Source: Candidatus Hepatoplasma crinochetorum (lineage in GTDB: Bacteria; Bacillota_I; Bacilli_A; Mycoplasmatales; Hepatoplasmataceae). Taken from it: 64,000 nt of DNA. This document shows positions 10,334 to 20,470 of the stretch, in pieces; position 1 is the first letter of the stretch; the number at the start of each line of letters is the position of its first letter. Where the stretch lies: positions 62,001 through 126,000 of the forward strand of contig CWGI01000001.1 of NCBI GenBank assembly GCA_001179805.1, written 5' to 3'. Under the pieces are notes generated by a model, which was given only the letters and a program-made list of their open reading frames with translations, was not told where the DNA came from and did not search any database. A program made the translations under genes and the position numbers.

Positions 10334-12184
10334 TTATATTACGGTGAGAACGGGAATTACAAGTATTAAAGTTAAAACAAAAAGAATTGAAACATAAGGA
10401 TAAATTGATTTTATATATTCTTTATATGAAACTCCGGCCGAATCAAGCGAAGTAAGAACAACAGCTTGAGTTGGGGTAATCATATTTGCAATTCCTTCTG
10501 CAATTACAAACATAAATACCGTTCCTCCAAGAATTTGAATCGTATTAGGATCAGGTGAACTTCCGCTTGTAATATTAAATGCTTGGGCGATGATTGGAAA
10601 TCAAAGCACAGCGAGTGAACTTGTAGAAGGAATGATCATTGAAAAAGCAAAGAATAATAAAAACATTATCAAGTAATAAAGATAAAGATTATTTTGTCCG
10701 GGAATTGAATCTGGATTTATAAATGTGTATATCAGTCCTGAATAAATAATTACGATTGAAACGGCACGAGCGATCGCAATTACGACAACAAGACTTATCA
10801 TTCCTTTCATTCCATCAAAAACATATTTTGATCAATCTTTTACTTTTAATCGATTAATTAATATTAATAAAAATATTCCAAAAAAGAATAATCCGGCTGT
10901 TTCATAAAAACCTCATAGACCAAAAGGAGTTATGATTGTTGAAAAAACAAAGAAATAATTTTGGAAGAAATTATTCCAGTTATCAATATAAGTTTGCTCA
11001 TCTAATCCCAAAAGATCAACTCAAGGAATAAATCCTAAAATCATAATAAAAATAATAACGACGAAAACAATTAAAGAATAAAATTGTTTTCGATTCATTT
11101 TATTGTAATTTTGTAGATCGGTCTCTAAGTTTTGTTCAATTTTTTTAATTTCATTATTATGCATATCTTCTTCAATTTTTTTAGGATCTTTTCTTGTTTT
11201 TAAAGCAAAAAAAGTTACGAAGAAGGTTCCAATTGCTGTGATTATAAATCAATAGGAAAGACGGAAGAAAAATAATGTTCCGGATGAAATTCCGACAGCA
11301 TCAGAAGCAATTCCTGTTGCAAACGGATTTATTACCGAAGCCGCCATCCCTGTTGTATTACCGACCATCATAATCATTACGGCAACTATCGGTTCAAATC
11401 CTATCAAAACCATTAATGGAGTTATGATTGAATAATAAGCAAGAGATTCCTCTTGCATTCCCCATATTGTTCCAAAAGCAGAAAAGGAAATAAATAAGAT
11501 TGGGACAATATAAATTTGTTTTGCTTTTAATTTATAAAGTAATGATCCAATCATCGCATCAAAAGTTTTAGTTTGAATTACAACTTCAATAAAAGCTCCC
11601 AATGCAAATAAATAAAGAATAATTGGAAAAGCTTGTAAAAATCCTCCCGCTATCAAAAGAAAGATATCATAAAGACCATAAAATCCATCTTTGGGAGCGA
11701 TTGCTGAGAAATTATCACTGTCAGATATAATTTGATCTAGTTGTTCTTGATAACCATTATTAATAAGAAACTGATTTATATTAAATCCTTCTGGCAGATT
11801 TCCGGTTTCAATTAATGTATTAACAAAATCATTTAATGTACCTTGATCGATAAAATAATTTTGAAAAATATAAATATTTTGTTCTTGATAATCTCATCAA
11901 GAATCATGAGGAACAACTCAAGTAAGAAAGATAAAAATAAATAATAAAGAAATTACGATGATAATAGATTGTAAAGTAAATTTTTTTTTCTTTTTTTCTT
12001 TTTTTTCATCTTTTGGTTCTTGATCAAGATATATTATAGTGTTATCGGATTTATTTTTATCAGTAAGAATATCACTATCTGTATTAATTTTTGAATTTAT
12101 TTCTATTTCGTTTTTTTCTTTTAAAATTAAAAAAAGATTATCCGAAAACGAATCATTGTCTTCGGAAAAAGAATTTTCTAACAT
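10334..12184 (-). CDS. YfcC/DcuC-family transporter (possible arginine-ornithine or dicarboxylate carrier)
   Basis: A 616-residue secondary transporter. The conserved family region is clear: FGTIWGMQEESLAYY, then GFEPIVAVMIMMVGNTTG and INPFATGIASDAVG, with a matching C-terminal half (IPSTSSLAV, GIANMITPTQAV). About a dozen membrane helices are seen, with several TGA-coded Trp. The first 70 residues are an unusual soluble, acidic then Lys-rich leader, followed by the first helix near 70-88. A large polar loop follows helix 1. In related Mollicutes, members are often called YfcC and suspected to carry amino acids; the substrate cannot be read here. It stands alone between ftsZ and rpmA. Confidence 0.85.
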
Positions 12185-12214
12185 TTTATCTTAAAGAATA
12201 GTAAATTTTTAATT

Positions 12215-12526
12215 CTATCCTTTTTTTTCACCGCCTTCTGTTATTGGAACTACATTAACAATCAATTTATTATCTTTTCTTTGGTATTTTACAATTCCAT
12301 TAATAATTGCAAATAACGTATCATCTTTTCCCTTTTTAACATTTAATCCAGGATGAACTTTTGTACCACGTTGGCGATAAATTATCGCTCCGCTTTTTGC
12401 AATTTGTCCATCAGATAATTTTTGTCCTAATCTTTGACTATGAGAATCTCTTCCATTTTTAGAAGAACCCGCTCCCTTTTTATGAGCAAAAAATTGTAAA
12501 TCTAATTTATATTTTAATTTAAGCAT
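12215..12526 (-). CDS. rpmA: ribosomal protein L27 (precursor)
   Basis: Large-subunit protein next to the peptidyl-transferase centre. The 103-residue product begins [13 protein letters not shown] then AHKKGAGSS. The first 13 residues match the Firmicutes/Mollicutes leader that is removed by the Prp protease before assembly, with the expected FF-A junction. [10 protein letters not shown] and GRDS motifs are typical. The start ATG at 12524-12526 is chosen because it gives the canonical N-terminus; AAAGG lies upstream. It follows prp by 4 bases in the rplU-prp-rpmA order. Confidence 0.96.
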   Translation of the reverse strand: MLKLKYKLDLQFFAHKKGAGSSKNGRDSHSQRLGQKLSDGQIAKSGAIIYRQRGTKVHPGLNVKKGKDDTLFAIINGIVKYQRKDNKLIVNVVPITEGGEKKG

Positions 12527-12530
12527 TTTA

Positions 12531-12857
12531 TTATATCTGCCTTTCTGTTTGCATTTTAATATTATTTTTATCTTGATTTCTAATTGTAACAAGAGAATAA
12601 TATAATCCTTTTAATAAAATTTGATTTTCCTCTGTTATTTTCAAAATCTTTATTATTATTAAATTATCTTTAATCAAGATTTTATGATTATTTTTATCTA
12701 ATTGATTTAAACTATTAATAATCCCAAATACGATAGCAGAGCATCCGGCGCAAATAAGCTTATTATTGAAATCATTATTGTCATTATCTGCGTGCCCTTT
12801 GATATTAAATTTAATAAATTCTTTATTTTTATTAGTTTCAAAATTTATTAAAATCAT
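12531..12857 (-). CDS. prp: ribosomal-processing cysteine protease Prp
   Basis: Cleaves the N-terminal leader of L27. The 108-residue protein has the family's catalytic pair: His22 in the KGHAD motif and Cys36 in [13 protein letters not shown]. It lies between rplU and rpmA with gaps of 2 and 4 bases, the conserved order in Firmicutes. The substrate leader is present on the neighbouring L27, which supports function. Confidence 0.93.
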   Translation of the reverse strand: MILINFETNKNKEFIKFNIKGHADNDNNDFNNKLICAGCSAIVFGIINSLNQLDKNNHKILIKDNLIIIKILKITEENQILLKGLYYSLVTIRNQDKNNIKMQTERQI

Positions 12858-12859
12858 TT

Positions 12860-13330
12860 TTATTTGTTTATTTGATCATTTGCTTTGATCAATTTATCAT
12901 TTTTTAAATTATTACTTTTTAATTCTTTTGTTTCTTTGTTATCTTTATGCGTATCTTTTTCTAATAAATTTTTATTAGTTAAACTTGGATCAACATACTT
13001 ATCAATAACTTTATTTTTATAAATAATTTCTTCTACTAAAAGCCTTGTATATGGTTGTCGATGGCCTTGTTTTCTTTTTCAATTTGATTTTTGCTTTGTT
13101 CGAAAAATGATAAGTTTCTTATTCTTTCCTTGTTTTTGAACTCTAGCTTTAATTTTAGCATCAATTTTTGGTGTTCCTGCTATTAAACTATTTCCATCAT
13201 AAATTGCAAGTACATCTGTAAAAAAATATTCATTTCCAACTTCTGAATTTAGTTTTTCAACTCAAATTGCAGAACCAACGTTTACTTTAATCTGTTTTCC
13301 GCCTGTTTTTATTATTGCGTATTTCAACAT
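12860..13330 (-). CDS. rplU: ribosomal protein L21 with long charged tail
   Basis: Large-subunit protein. The conserved part starts MKYAIIKTGGKQ and includes KRKQGHRQPYTR, with one TGA-coded Trp. At 156 residues it is about 50 longer than usual; the extra C-terminal part is Lys/Asn/Asp-rich and low complexity, so it is probably disordered. A GGAGG Shine-Dalgarno is 5 bases before the ATG and lies partly in a hairpin (see leader entry). Confidence 0.95.
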
Positions 13331-13390
13331 TTCTTCCTCCAAAGACTCACCCTTTTTGGTAGCTTTGCTTTTAAAACCTAAAGGAGTGGT
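13331..13390 (-). ncRNA. rplU leader (L21-leader-like element)
   Basis: The 60 bases before rplU on the minus strand hold GGTGAGTC and a hairpin with arms CCAAA (13355-13359) and TTTGG (13339-13343), whose 3' arm includes the first two G of the GGAGG Shine-Dalgarno (13336-13340). An upstream CTCC at 13383-13386 could pair instead with the GGAG. This resembles the L21 leader known from Firmicutes, thought to let L21 control its own operon. The match is by eye. Confidence 0.5.
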
Positions 13391-13506
13391 TGTTGTAAGT
13401 TAATTTAAATTAATAAATAATTTAAAATTTCTTCAGTGAATTTTTAAACTTAAATTAATTTTATCTTAATTTAAACTCAAAAAATAATAATTTTAAATTA
13501 TTTAAA

Positions 13507-14022
13507 TTAATTTTTTACAGAAATAATTTTAATTTCGTAATTACCAATAGGAGTAATAACAGTTACTTTATTTCCTTTTTTTTGATTTAGTAATGATTTT
13601 GCAAAAGGAGAATCATTACCGATCTGAGGAATATTTAAAAGTGAATTAGCTTCAATTGAACCTACAATTTGCACTTTTCTTGTCTTTTTTTCACTTTCTT
13701 TTTGATATTCAACGATTGATCCCAATTGAATATATTCACTTTTTTTAATATCGACTATTTTTGCTTTTGATAATATGTCTTCTAATTCATAAATTTCAGC
13801 TTCTATTTTAGCCTGTTTATTTTTTGCAGTATCATAATCTGCATTTTCACTTAAATCGCCTTGTTCTCTTGCCGCACTTAATTCTTTTAAAATTTGTGGA
13901 CGAATTACATTTACTAATTCTTTTAGACGATTTTTTTTGTCTTCATATCCGGTTCTTGTTAATAAGATTTTTTCACCTGTCATGTCTTTTCCAACATTCA
14001 AATCTTCTCTTTTTTTATTCAT
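13507..14022 (-). CDS. greA: transcription elongation factor GreA
   Basis: Rescues backtracked RNA polymerase by stimulating transcript cleavage. The 171-residue protein has the N-terminal coiled coil with the diagnostic LSAAREQGDLSENADYD, including the acidic tip residues Asp and Glu, and the C-terminal FKBP-like half with GNDSPFAKSLL. The first 18 residues before MTGEKILL are an extra polar leader. ATG at 14020-14022 is chosen because AGGGA is 6 bases upstream; ATG at 13981-13983 is an alternative. Confidence 0.95.
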   Translation of the reverse strand: MNKKREDLNVGKDMTGEKILLTRTGYEDKKNRLKELVNVIRPQILKELSAAREQGDLSENADYDTAKNKQAKIEAEIYELEDILSKAKIVDIKKSEYIQLGSIVEYQKESEKKTRKVQIVGSIEANSLLNIPQIGNDSPFAKSLLNQKKGNKVTVITPIGNYEIKIISVKN

Positions 14023-14120
14023 AATTTTCCCTATCAATATTTTTTTTAATCAAAAGGCCTAAAAAAAATTAACATATAAATAATATCATTATTTAAAAGA
14101 TAAAGTTTATTTAATTTAAT

Positions 14121-14780
14121 TTAATTATCATTATTTAGTAAATTAAAAATTTCTTGTGCTTTTTTATCAATATCAATTTGTCTCTCGCTATTATTCAAAA
14201 TTATATAATCTGCTTTATTTCGATCTTTTTCAAGATATTTTTTAAACATCGGATATATTTGTTGCTCTCATCTATCGATAAAATCGTTACAATTAAATAA
14301 AGTTTTATTTCGATAATCACGATCTCTTTTATATCTTCTTATCAATCGTAAATCACTATCTGCTTCAATATAAATTTTCTTATAAGCTTTTTTGATTAAA
14401 TTCTGATTGAAGAAAGCAAATATTCCTTCGATAATAATATATTCAGTCGGTTCTATTTTAAAAGTTTTTTCTAAATCGTAATTGCAAGTTTCAAAATTAT
14501 AAATTTTTCTTTCTAAATCTTCACCAGCAAATATTTTTTTTAAATCACTATTAAATTCTTTTCAATTAATTGTATTTGGATCATCAAAATTAATTTTTCT
14601 AAGATCATTAACTTTAAAAATTTCTTTAATTTCTTTTTGATCGTAATAATAATTATCAATGCTAAGAAAGGATATATTTATTTTCTTTTTCAAAAAAATA
14701 GCAGCAAGAGATATTGAAATTTTGCTTTTTCCCGAGGCTGTTCCACCAGATATTAAAATAATTTTATTGTCTTTTTTCAT
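14121..14780 (-). CDS. udk: uridine kinase
   Basis: Phosphorylates uridine and cytidine for nucleotide salvage. The 219-residue protein has the P-loop SGGTASGKSK at its N-terminus, SIDNYYYD, NFDDPNTINW, and IIIEGIFAF, all typical for Udk, and the lid-like RRYKRDRD. Two TGA codons are Trp. The start overlaps the end of the upstream membrane-protein gene by 17 bases, so they are translationally linked; an ATG 9 bases further upstream is also possible. Confidence 0.93.
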
Positions 14781-15159
14781 TTTCAGCATCTTTTAATTTT
14801 TCTAATAAAAGGAAAATAAGTTCCTCTTTTGACTTTTCTTCATTAAAATTTATTTCTAAATTTATTAAAGCTTTTTTTAAATCATTTAATGATAATAAAT
14901 TAAAGTAATCATAATAATCTTTTTCTTCTTTAAGGATAAATTGATTATCAATATTTTTATTTATAATACTATTTTTTTCAATATTTAAGTTATCTTTTTT
15001 ATTTTCTTTTAAATTTTTAGAATCTATATCAATATTATCTTTTTTTGTACTATATTTTTTTCTTATTAAAAATATCCTTACATTTACAACTATTAAAATT
15101 AATATTGTCAAAACTGAAATTACTATCAATGATATAACTAACGCTGTTGCTGTATCCAT
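14764..15159 (-). CDS. single-helix membrane protein with SAP/HeH-like tail
   Basis: A 131-residue protein of unknown function. An N-terminal helix (residues 5-32) is followed by a basic stop-transfer run, a low-complexity Lys/Asn/Asp spacer (35-80) and a C-terminal segment (88-125) with SLNDLKKALINLEI, a short loop and SKEELIFLLLEKL. That helix-loop-helix resembles a SAP/HeH motif, often a nucleic-acid binder. It lies between ruvX and udk with overlaps or gaps of a few bases. ATG at 15157-15159 is chosen because it follows the ruvX stop and starts the membrane helix. Confidence 0.65.
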   Translation of the reverse strand: MDTATALVISLIVISVLTILILIVVNVRIFLIRKKYSTKKDNIDIDSKNLKENKKDNLNIEKNSIINKNIDNQFILKEEKDYYDYFNLLSLNDLKKALINLEINFNEEKSKEELIFLLLEKLKDAENEKRQ

Positions 15160-15163
15160 AATA

Positions 15164-15580
15164 TTAAACTTTCTGAAGTAAATAATCACTTAAAATTAAG
15201 TATGCCGCAAAAAGATCTTTATTTTTTTTGATATCTAATTTCTTTTCCTTAATTAATTCCTCTGCTCTTTTGGTAGTAAATCTTTCATCAAAAAGAACTA
15301 TTTTTATTTTACTATCTATTTTTGTTTCAAATATTTCAAGAAATCTTTCAACATTAAATGTTGCATCACTTTTTTTATTATCGGTTCTTCTTGGATAACC
15401 GATAATAATAGTATCAATATCTTGATATTTATCTAAAAGTTTTAAAACAAGAGCAACCGCTTCTTTAAAATTAAATCTTTCAAAGAAATAATTTTTAATT
15501 GGAATTGCAATAATATTCTCTTGGTCACTAATACACACACCAAGACTTTTTTCGCCAAGATCAATCGCTAATTTTCGCAT
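15164..15580 (-). CDS. ruvX: RuvX/YqgF pre-16S rRNA nuclease
   Basis: A RNase H-fold nuclease for 16S rRNA 5'-end maturation. The 138-residue product shows the family start LAIDLGEKSLGVCISD, IIIGYPRRTD, and the C-terminal FDERFTT with its catalytic Asp/Glu and DLFAAYLIL. It follows alaS with TAA, one base, ATG, the order usual in Firmicutes. Confidence 0.93.
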   Translation of the reverse strand: MRKLAIDLGEKSLGVCISDQENIIAIPIKNYFFERFNFKEAVALVLKLLDKYQDIDTIIIGYPRRTDNKKSDATFNVERFLEIFETKIDSKIKIVLFDERFTTKRAEELIKEKKLDIKKNKDLFAAYLILSDYLLQKV

Positions 15581-15581
15581 A

Positions 15582-18278
15582 TTATTTTTCCTCTAAAAAA
15601 GAATTAATTATATTTTTAATTTTTTTTGCATCGTTTATTTTTCCTCCAAAAATATACAATTGATTCTTTCCTCCTCCTCTTAAATTAATTTGATTTAATC
15701 TATTTTGTAAAGAAAATATTTTATCTTTAAATTTTGCTTCTTTTCCAATAAATACAAATAAAGTATATTTTTTTTGATCAATCTGAGCAAGGAAAAGAGT
15801 TTTATTTTTGTTATTACTTTCATTTATTAATTTTAAAGTAATTGTAATTAATTTTTTTTGATCAATTTTATCAATTAAAGAATAAATAATATCATCTTTT
15901 TTAGCAAGCAGATTTTTTAAAATCAATCTTAAATTATCATTTTTTTGATTAGATATTATATTAAATAATTCCTTACTTTCATCAATTAATTTTTGTAAAA
16001 TTTGCTCAAATTCTTTATTATCAAAATCTAAATTATTTAATTTAACTTTTAAATTATTTAATAAAATAATTTTATCTTTATTTAAAATATTTTCATTTTC
16101 TAAAATTATATTATCAATATTTTTAATTAAGGGATTTACTATTTTAAGAAATTTGTCTTTATTTTCATTTTCGAGATATTTTTTTATATTTAAAATTCCT
16201 GTAATTGCTTGTAAACGATAAACTCCTGATCCTTTTTTTTCTAGTTTTATAATTTTTAGCTTTTCAATTTCCTTAATATTATCAACGTGTGTCCCTCCAC
16301 AGAGATCGATTGTCTGATCATTCAATTTTACGACACGAACATAATCTTTATAATTTTTACCTTCAAGATAACTAGGATTTAATTTTAAAGCATCTTTTAA
16401 TTCTAAAGTTTTAATTTCAGATTTGAAACCTTTTTTAATTCAATCGTTTGCTAAATTTTCTGCTTGCAATAAATTTTCTTTTGTAATCTCTTTTTGGTAG
16501 GAAAAATCAAATCTTAAATAACCATGATCAACTTTTGAACCCGCTTGCTTTAAATCCTGTAATAAAACAATCTCTAGTGCTTTAAAAAGTAAATGTGTTG
16601 CTGAATGATTATGTGTTAATTCTTTTCTTCTTAACAAATCAATTTTTAATTCTACTTGCTGTCCGACTTTAAAAGGATTCTCTTCTAATAGATGAACAAT
16701 TAAATCATTTTCTGTTTTAAAAACGGAAAGAACATTTATCATATCAATTGTTCCAAGATCAGATTCTTGTCCTCCCGAAGTAGGATAAAAAATTGTTTTA
16801 TCACATACTAAATAATTTTCTTCAATCGCAATAACTTTTGCTTTAAGGCTTTTCTTATAATTTGTATAACCCAAAAAAATTGTTTCTTTTAAATGAGGAA
16901 AAATTTTTTTCTGAATTTCCATTCCTTTTGTAAAATTAATATTTTGTTTTGATTTTAATTTAAACTCTTGATTTAAAATTAATAATTTTTCATAGTCAAT
17001 ATTTATTTGATATTTTTCAGCTATTTTTTTTATATAACTTAAATTTAATGGTAATCCATAAGTTTCATGCAATTTAAAAATTTGTTTAGTATCTAATTTA
17101 TTTTCATTTTTATATTTTAAAAGCATATTTGAAGCTTGGATATACGTTTTATTGAATTTAATACTTTCTAAAATTATTAAATTCAAAATTTTTGCTTGAT
17201 TTAAAATTAAATGTGGATAAATTTTTTCTTCATTTTTGCAGATGATCGGAACAATTTTTTCAAAAAAATTAAAATTTATTCCTAATTGTTCAGCTATAAT
17301 TATTGATTCTCTTAACAATCTTCGAATTACATATCCTCTTCCATTAGAACTAAAATTAGCTTGATCAGCTAGCATAAAAATAATAGCACGAGAAAAATCC
17401 GCTATTTTTTTGAAATCACTATTTATTTCTGCTTGTTTTTTATTTTCTTTTAAAAGTTTTGTTGAATGGTAATCTCAAAGATATTGATAAGAAGATAATT
17501 TTTCTAATTCCTCAATAATATTTTTAAAAATATCAGTTTCAAAATTAGTTGGAGTATTTTGAAAAATCATCGTTAATCTTTCAAGACCTGCGCCGGTATC
17601 AATATTTTTTTGTGGTAATTCTTGATAATTATTATTTCCATCATTATTAAACTCGGAAAAAACAATATTTCAAATTTCAATAAAACGATCATTTTCAATA
17701 TCATCTTTAATTAAAGTATTAGATTCTCTCAAATCATATTTTTTACCTCGATCGTAAAATATTTCTGTTGATGGACCACAAGGACCTTTCCCGACATCCC
17801 AAAAATTAGTTTCTCTTCCCATTTTAAAAAGATGATTTTTTAAAATTCCTTTTTTTAATCAAAAATCATAAGCTTCTTGATCTTTTTCATAAACAGTAAT
17901 ATAAATATTTTCTTTTGCAAAAGCAAAATATTTTTTCGAAAAAAGTAATTCATAAGCATAATCAATAGCTTCTTTTTTGAAATAGTCGCCGATTGAAAAA
18001 TTACCAAGCATTTCAAAAAAAGTTTGGTGACGAGCAGTTATACCGATTTTATCAATATCTCCTGTTCGGATTGATCTTTGATAATTTACAAGTCTTTTGC
18101 TTGGCGGTTTTTTTTCTGCACTAAAATATTTCTTTAAAGTTGCAACTCCAGAATTTATTCATAATAAAGAATTATCATCTTTTGGAATTAAGGAAGAAGG
18201 AGAAATTAATAAATGATTTTTTTCTTTAAAAAAATCAATTCATAATTCTCTAATCTGATTTGAATTTAATTTTTTCAT
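15582..18278 (-). CDS. alaS: alanyl-tRNA synthetase
   Basis: Charges tRNA-Ala. The 898-residue protein is full length: N-terminal catalytic motifs ([36 protein letters not shown]), tRNA-recognition part, editing domain with HNHSATHLL and the Cys-His motif in [10 protein letters not shown], and a C-Ala domain ending with [14 protein letters not shown]. Many TGA codons are Trp. So Ser/Gly editing appears intact, in contrast to LeuRS in this window. A TATAAT box is 8 bases before the ATG and no Shine-Dalgarno is seen, suggesting a leaderless mRNA that continues into ruvX and udk. Confidence 0.97.
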
Positions 18279-18286
18279 ATAAAAAA

Positions 18287-18292
18287 ATTATA
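18287..18292 (-). promoter_or_regulatory. -10 box of alaS
   Basis: Minus-strand TATAAT at 18287-18292, 8 bases from the alaS ATG at 18278; the gap is all T and A with no Shine-Dalgarno. Transcription should begin at or beside the start codon. Confidence 0.6.
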
Positions 18293-18319
18293 TCTAAATA
18301 AATTAAAATGTTTAAAATA

Positions 18320-18354
18320 AAAAACTATTTAATATTTTAATTTAAATAGTTTTT
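18320..18354 (-). terminator. terminator between the membrane-protein triplet and alaS
   Basis: Inverted repeat with 12-base arms AAAACTATTTAA (18321-18332) and TTAAATAGTTTT (18342-18353), loop of nine, followed on the minus strand by TTATTTT. It lies 10 bases after the stop of the first membrane-protein gene. Confidence 0.65.
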
Positions 18355-18363
18355 CAATTATAT

Positions 18364-19404
18364 TTATTCATTATATTTTTTTTTCTTATTGGTAATAAAA
18401 ATTCCCAAAAATCCATAAAACAAAATAAATATGTAAGGAGAAAATATAAGAGAAGATCAAAATAAGCTCACAAATGAAAACATTATATAATGATATTGTA
18501 CTCATGTAGTCGGATCGACTTCATCTATAATAATTTGATTTTCGCCAAGAACTAATGTTGTAGTTCGATAATGTTCGATAAAAATATCAAATTGTCCTCA
18601 TGTTGTAATGTAATAATAAGGATTTATCATCTCTAAAAAACTACGAAAAGAAAAATCATCGAAGAATTTTTTATGGTACTCAGGATTTTTACGATCAAAA
18701 TATGGTTTAAAAGTTAAGACTTGTGTATCTTGGTTATAGCTATATAAAGAACTATTGTCAGGAGGAGTAATAAAAGTTGATGTAATTTTCAATGTTCCGG
18801 AAAAAACACTGACTAAAATAAAAATAATCATTACTAATAAAAAATAAGAACTAAATTTTTTACTTAAAGTTTGTAATAAAAAAGCAAGAATAAAAGTAAT
18901 TAAAAATGTAAGAGAAATATAATAAATTAAAAGTCCTCATCGATAGTCTACGATTTTCCTAACTTGATAAAAATAATTATTCGAATAACTTCAATCACTA
19001 AATATTAATCAATCTAATTTTTCAAAAATAAAGATAAAAAGTAAAGAAAAAAGAAAAGTAAGAAAAGCGATTATTATCAAATTAAAAAATATCGGAAGAT
19101 AAATCATAATTTTTTTATTATTAAATTTTTGGTTAACTAAGATATAAAAATGTGATCTACGAAAATTAAAAAAGATAATTCCATAAAAAAAGAAAGTATT
19201 GAATATTATTGGAGATGAAATAACACTATCTATTGTTAAAAAAGCCGGTAATTGCGTTAAAAAAAATAAACAAAACAAAAAAGGGATTAATATTATCCCT
19301 AAATAAAATCAATACGAACTAACAATTTTTTTAAAATAAAAAATTGTTAGTTCAAAAATTAAATTATCTTGTAAATAATTCTTATTTTCTTTTTTAGTAT
19401 TCAT
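18364..19404 (-). CDS. six-helix membrane protein, tandem paralogue A
   Basis: A 346-residue membrane protein, third in transcription order of three tandem paralogues. Layout: about 40 polar residues, helix 1 (SYWFYLGIILIPFLFCLFF), helix 2 ending in the basic FNFRRSHFY, helices 3 to 5, a large polar loop with YSYNQDTQVLTFKPYF and NPYYYITTWGQFDIFIEHYR, a last helix pair (YGFLGIF) and a Lys-rich tail. The topology is like ABC-2 permeases, but no ATPase gene is adjacent and I recognise no family motif. Its start overlaps the stop of paralogue B by 11 bases. Confidence 0.8.
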
Positions 19405-20470
19405 TTTTTCTTCGTTTATCTATAAATATTACTAAAAAAACATAAAATAAGATAAATATATAAGGAGAAAATATATAAGATGATCATAATCAATTTGTAA
19501 ATGAAAACATTACATAATGATATTGTACTCATGTACTTGGGTCAGTTTCATCTATAATAATTTGATTTCCATTGTTTGGATCAATACCATCAAGAACCAA
19601 TGTTGTAGTTCGATAATGTTCGATAAAAATATCAAATTGTCCTCATGTTGTAATGTAATAATAAGGATTTATCATTTGCAAGAATTTACGAATTGAGAAA
19701 TTACTAAAGAAACTCTTTCCGGCTAAATTGGGATCATTTTTATCAAAATATGGTTTAAAAGTTAAAACATGTGTATCTTGATTATAGCTATATAAAAGAT
19801 TATCAGAATGATTCGAATAAGGATTAACAAAAGTTGTAAAATTTACGGTCCCTGAGAAAAATATAATTAAAATAAGCAAAATAATTGTTAACAAAAGATA
19901 AGAATTAAATTTTAAACTTAAAGTTTGCAATAAAATCGCAATCATAAAGGTAACTAAAAATGTGATCGTAATATAATAAATTAAAAGTCCTCATCGATAA
20001 TCTACAATTTTACTAATTTGATAATAATAGCTATCAGCATAACTTCAATCTTCGAGGGCTAATCAATCTAATTTTTCAAAAAGAAAAATAAAAAAAAGCG
20101 AAAAAACGAAGGTAAGAAAAGCAATTATTATCAAATTAAAAAATATCGGAAGATAAATCATAATTTTTTTATTATTAAATTTTTGGTTAACCAAGATATA
20201 AAAATGTGATCTACGAAAGTTGAAAAAGATGATTCCATAAAAAAACAAAATATTAAATATCAAAGGAAAAGCTATTGTACTATCTACCAATAAAAATGAT
20301 GGTAATTGTGTTAAAAAACAGAGACAAAATAAAAAAGGAATTAATATTACTCCTAAATAAAATCAATATGAGAAAATAATTTTTTTAAAATAAAAAAACG
20401 TTAATTCTAAAACATAATTATCTTGTAAAAAATTTCTTTTCTTTTTTTCTATATGATTATTCACTTTCAT
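19394..20470 (-). CDS. six-helix membrane protein, tandem paralogue B
   Basis: A 358-residue protein clearly homologous to its two neighbours over the whole length: FYLGVILIPFLFC, FNFRRSHFYILVNQKFNNKK, YSYNQDTHVLTFKPYF and NPYYYITTWGQFDIF recur. It is closest to paralogue A (long runs identical even at DNA level around 19085-19190 and 20120-20230). The stop overlaps the next gene's ATG by 11 bases and its own ATG overlaps the stop of paralogue C by 14 bases, so all three are translated as a coupled unit. Function unknown. Confidence 0.8.

Noticed and set aside
15582-18278. Loss of editing in AlaRS, by analogy with LeuRS
   Set aside because: The HNHSATHLL and CGGTH editing motifs and the C-Ala domain are present.
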